Shown piece by piece: positions 56,920 through 64,000 of a stretch of 64,000 nucleotides of DNA (the first letter of the stretch is position 1; the number at the start of each line of letters is the position of its first letter). The translations under genes and the position numbers were made by a program. The stretch is from Caryophanales bacterium. Its GTDB lineage: Bacteria; Bacillota; Bacilli; Bacillales; Amphibacillaceae. The stretch is from NCBI GenBank assembly GCA_029257405.1, contig JARIBO010000055.1:124001-188000 (forward strand), read 5' to 3'. The notes beneath the pieces are model-generated. The model had not been told where the DNA came from and made no database searches. It worked only from the letters and a program-made list of their open reading frames with translations.

Positions 56920-57393
56920 TTATTTTATCAATTCTTCTTTAATGTAATCAAATGTTTTTTCAACATGATTTTTGACTCTTATATTACGGTATTCTTTTTG
57001 GATAATTCCCTCTTCATCGATAATAAATGTTGAACGAACAATACCATAATATTCATTTCCAAAAGTCTTTTTTAACTGCCAAACACCATAAAGTTTAGCA
57101 ACTTCATGATCTTCATCTGCAAGTAACGGAAATGTTAAATCGTACTTATCAATAAATTTAACGTGACTTTCAATTGGATCAGGGCTAACGCCTAAAACAA
57201 CTGTATTAATTTTTTTAAACTCTGAATAATTATCTCTAAAATCACATGCTTGTGTTGTACAACCTGGTGTCATATCTTTCGGATAAAAATAAAGTACAAT
57301 ATTTTGTCCTTTGTAATCTGAAAGACTTACTTCTTTTCCATCTTGATTTTTTAATTTAAAATCAGGTGCTTGTTTACCTACTTCGACTGACAT
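56920..57393 (-). CDS. bcp: thiol peroxidase of the BCP/PrxQ family
   Basis: 157 residues from the ATG at 57393 (TAGGAGG upstream; the open frame to 57414 overlaps the previous gene). Peroxidatic Cys in TPGCTTQACDF with the resolving Cys five residues later, the PrxQ pattern. Reduces peroxides with thioredoxin, which TrxB (16230) would recycle. Upstream of perR. Confidence 0.93.
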   Translation of the reverse strand: MSVEVGKQAPDFKLKNQDGKEVSLSDYKGQNIVLYFYPKDMTPGCTTQACDFRDNYSEFKKINTVVLGVSPDPIESHVKFIDKYDLTFPLLADEDHEVAKLYGVWQLKKTFGNEYYGIVRSTFIIDEEGIIQKEYRNIRVKNHVEKTFDYIKEELIK

Positions 57394-57406
57394 AATAAAC
57401 CTCCTA

Positions 57407-59161
57407 TTAATCATCTAAATGTTGAATTTGATAGAGCTCGTAATAATCTCCTTGTTTCTTCATTAATTCATCATGTGTACCTTCTTCTTGTATCTCACCA
57501 CGTTCAATTAAAACAATGCGATCTGCATAAGTTATTGTCGCTAATCGGTGAGCTACGATAAATGTCGTTCTTTCTGATGCAAGTTTTTCCATTGTAATTT
57601 GGATGTTTTGTTCACTCTCTAAATCAAGTGCTGATGTTGCTTCATCAAATATTAAAATCGGCGGATTCTTTAAAAACACACGTGCAATTGCAATCCGTTG
57701 TTGTTGGCCACCTGATAATTTGACTCCGCGTTCACCAACTAAAGTGTCATATTGCATTGGCAAACCTTCGATAAATTCATGTGCATTAGCTGCAATTGCC
57801 GCTTCAATTACTTCTGCGTCAGTAGCTTCGGGATTACCCATTCGAATGTTTGTAGCAATTGATTCACTAAATAAAATATTATCTTGTAAAACCATCCCTA
57901 TATTATCTCTGAGTGATCTTTGTTCTACATCTCTAATATCATACCCATCTACTTTTATACTACCTGAAGTAATATCATAAAAACGAGGTACTAAACTAAT
58001 GAGTGTTGATTTACCGCCACCACTCATACCGACAAATGCAATTGTTTCTCCATTTTCTACTTCTAAATTAATTCCTTTTAAGACTCTTCCGTCAGCTTCG
58101 TCATATGCAAAGTCAACATTTTCAAAAGTTACTTTACCTTCTACTCGGCCTAATTTAACAGCGTCTTCTTTATCTTTAATATCATAAGGTTCATCAACTA
58201 ATTCAAATACACGATCAATTGACGCAATTGACTGAGTTAAAACAGTAGAAGAATTAATAAGTCTTCTAAGTGGATTATAAACTTGGTCCAAATACGCAAC
58301 AAATGCAACCATTGTACCAATTGTTAAACTCCCCTGGATAACTTGATATGCTGCAAATGTAATAACAATGATTGGTGCTAAATCCGTAATTGTATTTGTT
58401 ACAGCAAATGTTTTCGCATTCCATTTTGTATGTTCAATTGCCTTAGTTAAAAAGTTATGATTTTTTTCTTTGAAGTCTTCCTGTTCATAATCTTCTAATG
58501 CAAAACTTCTTGTTACAGGAATTCCCTGAACCCGCTCATGCAAATGTCCTTGTACTTCTGCTAAGGCCTGGGAACGATCACGCGTTAACATTCTAAGTCT
58601 AGAGTAAAAGTATTTAACAGCAAAACCGTAAAATGGAAATAAAATCATTGAAACCAATGTTAATTTAACATTCATTGTCATCATAATTGTTAATGCAATT
58701 ACAATCGTAAATAAATCCAACCATAAATTCATTAACCCTGTAACGACAAAGTTTTTCGTTTGCTCGACGTCATTAATTACACGTGAAATAATTTCACCGG
58801 TTTTAGTATTTGAATAATATTTTAAACTTAATCGTTGTAAATGATCAAATAACATATCACGAATGTCATATAAAATTTTACTACTAACCCACTGAGCTAA
58901 GTATTGCCTCGCATATTCAATTGGTGGTCTTAAGATTAGAAATATCGCAAATGCAATTCCCATTAACCAAAATAAATCACTTAACTTATTTGCATCTGAC
59001 ATATCTCCACCAATTATGTTATCAATAACATATTTTAAAATAAGTGGAATTAATAATGGTATTCCAAATTTTAATATACCGATTAAAATTGTTCCAACTA
59101 TTTGCCAAAAATATGGCCTTACAAACTTCATATATTGTTTAACACTTCTCACTCTAATCAA
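57407..59161 (-). CDS. ygaD: homodimer-type ABC exporter, YgaD-like
   Basis: 584 residues: six membrane helices (about 1-310), Walker [10 protein letters not shown] near 378-386, LSGGQQQR near 482, Walker [13 protein letters not shown] near 500 with the normal Glu, and switch His in IVAHRLAT. All motifs are canonical, unlike the pair at 1-3359, so it probably works as a homodimer. Next to bcp-perR as in B. subtilis ygaD. Substrate unknown. Confidence 0.9.
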   Translation of the reverse strand: MIRVRSVKQYMKFVRPYFWQIVGTILIGILKFGIPLLIPLILKYVIDNIIGGDMSDANKLSDLFWLMGIAFAIFLILRPPIEYARQYLAQWVSSKILYDIRDMLFDHLQRLSLKYYSNTKTGEIISRVINDVEQTKNFVVTGLMNLWLDLFTIVIALTIMMTMNVKLTLVSMILFPFYGFAVKYFYSRLRMLTRDRSQALAEVQGHLHERVQGIPVTRSFALEDYEQEDFKEKNHNFLTKAIEHTKWNAKTFAVTNTITDLAPIIVITFAAYQVIQGSLTIGTMVAFVAYLDQVYNPLRRLINSSTVLTQSIASIDRVFELVDEPYDIKDKEDAVKLGRVEGKVTFENVDFAYDEADGRVLKGINLEVENGETIAFVGMSGGGKSTLISLVPRFYDITSGSIKVDGYDIRDVEQRSLRDNIGMVLQDNILFSESIATNIRMGNPEATDAEVIEAAIAANAHEFIEGLPMQYDTLVGERGVKLSGGQQQRIAIARVFLKNPPILIFDEATSALDLESEQNIQITMEKLASERTTFIVAHRLATITYADRIVLIERGEIQEEGTHDELMKKQGDYYELYQIQHLDD

Positions 59162-59173
59162 ACTTCCTTCTAT

Positions 59174-59680
59174 TTATTTCTCGTCATACATTTTATAGTA
59201 AGAATTTAATACTTCTTTTTCAAATATTAATTCTTTGTTTTTAATTAATTCTATTAAATGCTGCATACTATCTTTTATTTTTTTGTCTAATTGCGGTGAA
59301 TAATTAAATCGCTTTTTATTCCCTTTATATTCTTCTAAATCTAAAATTTCATAATTATAATACTGATCAACTTTTATATCTATATCGTAGTCGATATAAG
59401 TAAGGATGTTTTCTTTTTTCTCATAAGGAGAGCTTAAATTACAATAATAATAAGGATTTATTTGATCATCGATATGAATGATATTAAACCAGTTATCTTT
59501 TGAGAAATAAAATAAGGCACGAGTTTCTGTCATAAAAGTTGTTAAATCTTTATTAACGACTAATGTTTTGTTATTTACACCGATTAGTTCTTTGTCATTT
59601 TCAATTAGAACTGTATTATTCTCCCACGAACGGTGAAATGAATGATCTTGTTTTCTCGCAATAATTTTAATTTTATTCAC
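59174..59680 (-). CDS. DUF402 nucleoside di-/triphosphatase, Ntdp/YgaC-like
   Basis: 168 residues. Shows the family blocks FHRSW, YYYCNLSSPYEKKENILTYIDYDIDIKV (in parts: YYYCNLSSPYE, YIDYDIDIKV) and LDLEEY. S. aureus Ntdp of this family hydrolyses nucleoside di- and triphosphates with a metal bound by the acidic residues. Directly upstream of ygaD, as in B. subtilis ygaC-ygaD. Confidence 0.83.
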   Translation of the reverse strand: MNKIKIIARKQDHSFHRSWENNTVLIENDKELIGVNNKTLVVNKDLTTFMTETRALFYFSKDNWFNIIHIDDQINPYYYCNLSSPYEKKENILTYIDYDIDIKVDQYYNYEILDLEEYKGNKKRFNYSPQLDKKIKDSMQHLIELIKNKELIFEKEVLNSYYKMYDEK

Positions 59681-59729
59681 CTCTTAATTGATTATACCGT
59701 GACTCAATATGATTTAAAAGTGTTCGACC

Positions 59730-60773
59730 TTATATAAATGACATTGCTTTAATGTGTGAGACTGAAAATGGGTATTCAACCAATTGTTCTTTTTTTACAA
59801 AGGTGAGTTCATTTGCATCATCTTTAATTAAGCTTGCATCAATAATTTTTAAATCCCAAATAATATGTGAAAAGATGTGTTTAAATGCTAAGTGTTCAGT
59901 TTGTTTTTTTATTTTCATTCCATAAGCCGCATAAAACCAATCTTCTATATTTTCTTGTTTAATTTGATCAGTACGAATCATAGGAAATTGCCACATATTA
60001 GCAAGTAAACCTTCACTGGGTCTTTGTTCAATTGCCACTTCGCCCGCTTCATTTCTTAATAGTACAACTTCATATTGCTCTACTCTTTGTTTCTTTGCTT
60101 TATTTTTAATAGGCAAATCAGTATGGACACCTTGCTTAAAACCTCTACACTGTTCTCTAACCGGACAATGTAAACAACTTGGATTCCTTGGTGTACAAAT
60201 AGTTGCTCCAAGTTCCATTAAGCCTTGATTAAAACTAGATGGATTTTCTTCACTAATAATTTTATAAATTATACTTTCAAATAACTTCCTTGTTTTAGGA
60301 TTCGAAGTATTTTCAGTAATTAGTAAAACGCGTGATAAAACCCGCATAACATTTCCATCAACAGCAGGCTCTGGTTGATTAAAAGCAATAGATGCGATTG
60401 CCCCTCTCGTATATGGACCTATTCCTTTTAAATCACCTAATTGTTTTAAATCTTTTGGAACAACTCCATCATATTTATTTACTACTTCTTTAACTGCACT
60501 ATGTAAATTACGAGCTCTAGAGTAATAACCTAAGCCTTCCCAATCTTTTAAAACAATTTGTTCATCTGCTTTTGCTAAATCTTTTAAAGTTGGATAATTC
60601 TTTTTAAATTTTTCAAAATAAGGAATCACTGTGTTAACTTGTGTTTGTTGAAGCATAATCTCAGATATCCAAATCAGATAGGGATCATCTGTCCTTCGCC
60701 AAGGAAGATCACGTTTATTAGTTTCATACCAAGAAATTAAATCATTTTGGAATTTCGATGAGTCAAATTCCAT
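59730..60773 (-). CDS. mutY: A/G-specific adenine glycosylase MutY
   Basis: 347 residues from the ATG at 60773 (AAGGA 7 bases upstream); an ATG at 60791 with GAGGTG close by is an alternative. The catalytic Glu is in WISEIMLQQTQV, the helix-hairpin-helix in LKGIGPYTRGAIASIAF with catalytic Asp in AVDGNVMR, and the [4Fe-4S] site is CTPRNPSCLHCPVREQC. The C-terminal NUDIX-like domain reads 8-oxoG. Divergent from yfhP. Confidence 0.95.
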   Translation of the reverse strand: MEFDSSKFQNDLISWYETNKRDLPWRRTDDPYLIWISEIMLQQTQVNTVIPYFEKFKKNYPTLKDLAKADEQIVLKDWEGLGYYSRARNLHSAVKEVVNKYDGVVPKDLKQLGDLKGIGPYTRGAIASIAFNQPEPAVDGNVMRVLSRVLLITENTSNPKTRKLFESIIYKIISEENPSSFNQGLMELGATICTPRNPSCLHCPVREQCRGFKQGVHTDLPIKNKAKKQRVEQYEVVLLRNEAGEVAIEQRPSEGLLANMWQFPMIRTDQIKQENIEDWFYAAYGMKIKKQTEHLAFKHIFSHIIWDLKIIDASLIKDDANELTFVKKEQLVEYPFSVSHIKAMSFI

Positions 60774-60862
60774 TAATACATCCTTAATCATAAGACACCT
60801 CTTAATTATATGTTATAATAAAGCTAGTTTAATAAGTAATTTAAAGAAAGGGGACATCCCCT

Positions 60863-61852
60863 ATGGACACAGGTACACATATAGTAATGGGGATTGCGCT
60901 TGGTGGACTTGCAACATTAGACCCGGTTGTCGCAAATGACCCTGTTATGTTTAACGCTGTTTTAGTTGGGACAATTTTAGGATCACAAGCCCCTGACTTT
61001 GATACCGTATTAAAACTAAAAAATAATGCAACTTATATCAGAAATCATCGTGGCATTACACATTCAATCCCAGCAATTATATTGTGGGGAATTCTCATAC
61101 CTTTAATAATTTACTTTTTTGTTCCAGATGTGAATTTTTTACACCTCTGGCTTTGGACATTTTTGGCTGTTTTCTTACATGTTTTTGTTGATGTATTTAA
61201 TGCATATGGTACGCAAGCGTTCAGACCTTTTTCCCGGCGCTGGGTTGCTTATGGCTTTATAAATACATTTGACTCTTATATTTTCTTTGCTCATCTTGCA
61301 GGTATTATCGCTTGGATATTAGGTGCCAAGCCTGGCCCGACATTTTTAATCATTTACGGTATCATCATTCTTTATTACGTCAAACGATACTTTGATAAAA
61401 AAGAAATTGTTAAAACGATAAAAGATTATTTTCCTGATACTGAATTCATTGCCACTTCACCAACAATAAAGCAAAATGAATGGCGTGTCGCAATTTCAAC
61501 AAGCGATAGATTTCATGTAGGTACCGTCATTGATGGTCACATTCAATTATATGATGAGTTTGAACGTGTTGCACTCCCAAATATTGAGTTAATAAAATTA
61601 GCTAAAAAAGATAAAAATATTTCAGCCTTCCTATCTTTTTCACCGATTTATCGTTGGGAAATCATTGAAAAAGAAAATTATGATGAAGTTCGTCTAACAG
61701 ACTTAAGATATCGTACACAAGGTTATTATCCTTTTGTAGCTGTAGCAAAAATTAATCATAATTTGGATGTTTTTGGTTCTTATACGGGTTGGATTTTCTC
61801 AGAACAAAAATTACAAAATAAATTATGGGCTTCTAATAATAAATCAACATAA
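60863..61852 (+). CDS. yfhP: YfhP/YdjM-family membrane hydrolase
   Basis: 329 residues. Four or five membrane helices in the first 180 residues carry the metal-binding His/Asp set (DTGTHIVMG, HRGITHSIPA, HVFVDVFNAYG) of the YdjM/DUF457 family, followed by a soluble C-terminus. Adjacent to mutY as in B. subtilis yfhP-yfhQ. Substrate unknown; B. subtilis YfhP has been described as a repressor of yfh genes, which this membrane architecture does not readily explain. Confidence 0.85.
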   Translation: MDTGTHIVMGIALGGLATLDPVVANDPVMFNAVLVGTILGSQAPDFDTVLKLKNNATYIRNHRGITHSIPAIILWGILIPLIIYFFVPDVNFLHLWLWTFLAVFLHVFVDVFNAYGTQAFRPFSRRWVAYGFINTFDSYIFFAHLAGIIAWILGAKPGPTFLIIYGIIILYYVKRYFDKKEIVKTIKDYFPDTEFIATSPTIKQNEWRVAISTSDRFHVGTVIDGHIQLYDEFERVALPNIELIKLAKKDKNISAFLSFSPIYRWEIIEKENYDEVRLTDLRYRTQGYYPFVAVAKINHNLDVFGSYTGWIFSEQKLQNKLWASNNKST

Positions 61853-61885
61853 AAACAGCAAAGACTATATAGCTTTGCTGTTTTT
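61851..61885. terminator. bidirectional terminator between yfhP and yfhH
   Basis: 13-base stem AAAAACAGCAAAG / CTTTGCTGTTTTT with a 9-base loop, overlapping the yfhP stop and lying 5 bases from the yfhH stop. Confidence 0.9.
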
Positions 61886-61889
61886 TGTC

Positions 61890-62228
61890 TTATTTTTCTT
61901 TTACTTGTTTTCCTAAAAGTGAAATGGGTAAGGCTTCTTCTTTTTCTAATTTTTCTTTTAAAAGATTTAATCTATGGCCCCAAGCCATGACACCATCAAC
62001 ATAATTTATTTTAAATGTATAACCAGGATCGCCATGTATTTCATAAATCTCTTCTGGTTTGTAATCTTCCGGATAAGCCATATAAGACATTAACATTTGT
62101 ACTTTTCTTTGGTTTATCTCCACTTCACTCAAATTACCTAACTGCTCTGCTTTTTGTGCTTTTTCTTTATAAATACCTACTTCTGCTCTTAATTGTTCTA
62201 TTGTTAAATCACTATATCTTGTTCTCAT
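61890..62228 (-). CDS. yfhH: YfhH family (DUF1811) protein
   Basis: 112 residues from the ATG at 62228 (GAGGG 8 bases upstream); the frame is open to 62249 but overlaps recX. An N-terminal helix pair is followed by a small beta domain (DPGYTFKINYVDGVMAWGHR), the DUF1811 signature. Downstream of recX as in B. subtilis. Function unknown. Confidence 0.85.
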   Translation of the reverse strand: MRTRYSDLTIEQLRAEVGIYKEKAQKAEQLGNLSEVEINQRKVQMLMSYMAYPEDYKPEEIYEIHGDPGYTFKINYVDGVMAWGHRLNLLKEKLEKEEALPISLLGKQVKEK

Positions 62229-62238
62229 TTTAATTCCC

Positions 62239-63054
62239 TCACTCTTCATTAGTTAATTTTTCATCAATAAACTGATTAATTTGTTCGCTTTTAAAGCCGC
62301 GGGCGTATAATGCAGACGTTATTTTTTGTTTTAATTCAAACCCTGATGACCTTTTAGAATGACGCCGGTACATTCTATCTCCGTGATGTTTAATCGCTTC
62401 CCATTCTGCTTCTTTATCTTTACTCAGTTCAATTTCTTGCATAACTTCATTTATTACATCAGAATCAAAACCACGTTGCATTAAACTAGCACGGATTTGT
62501 TGTTTTTGCTTTTCTATTGATTCTTTTTTGGGGCGATCAGCTCTTTTTTGAGCAAATGTAAAGGCGATTGCATATTGATCAGAAAAAGTCATTATTTTAA
62601 TCGCTTCATTTATATTATTTTTAGATACCCCTTTTTCCATTAACTCTTGTATAATTATCTTAGGACCTTTTTTCTTTTGACGAATACGTTCTCTAACAAA
62701 TGATTTAGCAAATCCTAAATCATCAAGTAAATTTTCTTTATCTAAACGATCCATCACAATCTCTATATGATTTGGTTCAATTTCTTTTTTATATAAATGA
62801 CGTTCTATCTCTTTTCTTGATCTTTGTCTGAAACTTAAATAGTGAATAGCTGTCACATATGATTGCTGAAGAGATTCAGCATCCAGTAATTCAATAATTT
62901 CACTTGGTTCTAGTGTAAGTCCTTTGGCTAATTTATATTTAACTAACACATCTTCATCAACACTAAATGCATACTTATTTTCAATAAATATATTGTAACG
63001 ATGCTTTCTTTTTTTCTGTGTAGTAATTTTAGTAATTGTTGACAATTGACTCAC
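62239..63054 (-). CDS. recX: recombination regulator RecX
   Basis: 271 residues, the long three-repeat form typical of Firmicutes. Three-helix repeats carry RQRSRKEIERHLYKK near 78, FVRERIRQKKKGPKIIIQELMEKG (in parts: RIRQKKKGPKII) and RASLMQRGFDSDVI. Binds RecA filaments and limits strand exchange. Divergent from yfhF. Confidence 0.93.
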   Translation of the reverse strand: MSQLSTITKITTQKKRKHRYNIFIENKYAFSVDEDVLVKYKLAKGLTLEPSEIIELLDAESLQQSYVTAIHYLSFRQRSRKEIERHLYKKEIEPNHIEIVMDRLDKENLLDDLGFAKSFVRERIRQKKKGPKIIIQELMEKGVSKNNINEAIKIMTFSDQYAIAFTFAQKRADRPKKESIEKQKQQIRASLMQRGFDSDVINEVMQEIELSKDKEAEWEAIKHHGDRMYRRHSKRSSGFELKQKITSALYARGFKSEQINQFIDEKLTNEE

Positions 63055-63120
63055 TCCTAGTTTATATCATACCATGAATATGAGTAGTTTTTAAATTAAG
63101 TAATTTGGAGGCGAATTATT

Positions 63121-64000
63121 ATGAATATTTTAGTTACAGGTGGAACAGGATTCGTTGGTGAGAAATTAATTAATAAACTAATCGAAGAAGGAAATCACGC
63201 ATATGTTTTAACGCGTAGCCCTAAAAAGCATCCAAATACTCCTGATGTAACATTTATTAGTTACGATTATCCAGTAAGCAGACTCCCAAAGATCCACGGC
63301 ATTGTCAATTTAGCTGGGGAATCAATTTTTGGTAAATGGTCTGAAGATAAAAAGACAAAAATTTTAAATAGTAGATTAGATATTACTGAAAAAACAATTC
63401 AATTTATTTCTAAAATGAATAAAAAGCCTGATGTTTTTGTTAATGCAAGTGCTGTAGGCTATTACGGCATGTCAGAATCACAAATTTTTACAGAAGAAAC
63501 TAAAACCAACGCCAAAGATTTTTTAGCAGATGTTGTCACGCAGTGGGAAAATGCTGCTTTAGCTGCAGAAGACCTTGGAATTAGAACAGTTAGAACAAGA
63601 TTTGGAATTATTTTAGACGGTAAAAATGGAGCCTTATCTATGATGGATATACCTTTTAAAACATTTGTCGGAGGTAAAATTGGCAGCGGAGAACAATGGA
63701 TGTCCTGGGTGCATATTGATGATGTGGTTAATTTAATTTACTATGCAATTACCCATGATAATGTGAAAGGCCCTGTTAACGTAACAGCACCAAATCCACT
63801 AAGAAATAAAGATTTTACAATTGTTTTAGGAGATGTGTTAAACCGTCCCACATTATTCACTGTTCCTAAAGCTGTCATTGATCTTGCCTTAGGTGAGATG
63901 GGTCAATTAATTACGAGAGGTCAATACGTTTTACCAAAAAAAGCACTTGATTATGGTTATAAATTCAAATATCCTCATTTAAAAGACGCACTAGAAGCTG
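63121..64000 (+). CDS. yfhF: NAD(P)-dependent epimerase/SDR39U1-like protein YfhF, partial
   Basis: 293 codons are present; the end is cut by the window edge (family about 300). TIGR01777-type short-chain dehydrogenase: GGTGFVGEKL near 7-16, NLAGESIFGKW near 62, SAVGYYG near 103 with the YxxxK-like Tyr, and WMSWVHIDDVVNLI near 195. TTGGAGG lies 9 bases before the ATG. Natural substrate unknown. Divergent from recX as in B. subtilis. Confidence 0.92.
   Translation, partial: MNILVTGGTGFVGEKLINKLIEEGNHAYVLTRSPKKHPNTPDVTFISYDYPVSRLPKIHGIVNLAGESIFGKWSEDKKTKILNSRLDITEKTIQFISKMNKKPDVFVNASAVGYYGMSESQIFTEETKTNAKDFLADVVTQWENAALAAEDLGIRTVRTRFGIILDGKNGALSMMDIPFKTFVGGKIGSGEQWMSWVHIDDVVNLIYYAITHDNVKGPVNVTAPNPLRNKDFTIVLGDVLNRPTLFTVPKAVIDLALGEMGQLITRGQYVLPKKALDYGYKFKYPHLKDALEA

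Overview
The window is a stretch of an AT-rich, low-GC Gram-positive chromosome of the order Bacillales. Gene order over most of its length follows two Bacillus subtilis blocks: the clpP / crh-whiA-yvcK-rapZ-trxB / yvoF-ppaX-yvoD-lgt-hprK / yvlC-yvlD / uvrBA / minJ-ctpB / ftsEX / cccB-prfB-secA-hpf / comFC-comFA-degV / yvyE block, and the ygzB / perR-bcp-ygaD-ygaC / mutY-yfhP / yfhH-recX-yfhF block. The usual staphylococcal layout trxB...uvrAB...secA...comF...degV is also preserved. The flagellar genes that B. subtilis carries near hpf, and degSU, are absent, so a non-motile coccoid relative near the Staphylococcaceae is likely. However, Crh, MinJ, FtsEX and a cytochrome c are not typical of Staphylococcus itself. 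Genus and species cannot be settled from the sequence alone. No prophage, insertion sequence or CRISPR array was seen.

Layout. 1-3.4 kb: a heterodimeric ABC exporter, left-hand gene cut by the window edge. 3.5-6.8 kb: a divergent flavoprotein/iron-sulfur dehydrogenase cluster of the HcnABC / opine oxidase / D-hydroxyproline dehydrogenase type, with a 29-bp palindrome between its arms. 6.9-9.7 kb: shikimate kinase facing type I dehydroquinase, a paired SMR exporter and a HAD phosphatase. 9.9-11.9 kb: a copper operon (YcnK-like sensor, Sco, YtkA-domain lipoprotein) and a small membrane protein. 11.9-21.2 kb: tRNA-Arg, CtsR-controlled clpP, and the Crh/WhiA/GlmR/RapZ/TrxB and HPrK/Lgt groups. 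21.3-27.8 kb: YvlCD, bacillithiol deacetylase, UvrAB. 28-39.1 kb: cell division and secretion genes (MinJ-like, CtpB, M23 hydrolase, FtsEX), cytochrome c, RF2 with programmed frameshift, SecA and HPF. 39.2-43.7 kb: competence genes, DegV, YvyE, NagB. 44-50.8 kb: a MecA-like PBP, an IDEAL protein, a two-domain P-loop ATPase, DUF779 with aldehyde dehydrogenase under a cre site, a YdjO-like protein and a Cof-type phosphatase. 50.8-54 kb: a TRAP transporter. 54.1-64 kb: YgzB, a fused PabB-PabC, PerR, Bcp, ABC exporter, Ntdp, MutY, YfhP, YfhH, RecX and a cut YfhF.

The strongest unusual signal is the TRAP solute-binding protein at 52913-53941. It is a complete lipoprotein in which the two halves of the TAXI-family fold appear in swapped order: the normal C-terminal half comes first, and the protein ends in the interdomain linker that normally joins the halves. 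This looks like a natural circular permutation. Second is the 487-bp hpf-secA spacer. It holds two extended -10 promoters and, in between, a candidate short RNA of about 105 nt with a very strong ribosome binding site, a 16-codon frame that lacks a canonical start codon, and mutually exclusive hairpins. Genes that work together include Crh and HPrK with the cre site at aldA (carbon catabolite repression), PerR with Bcp (peroxide defence), FtsEX with the M23 hydrolase, and YcnK with Sco and the YtkA protein (copper and cytochrome oxidase assembly).
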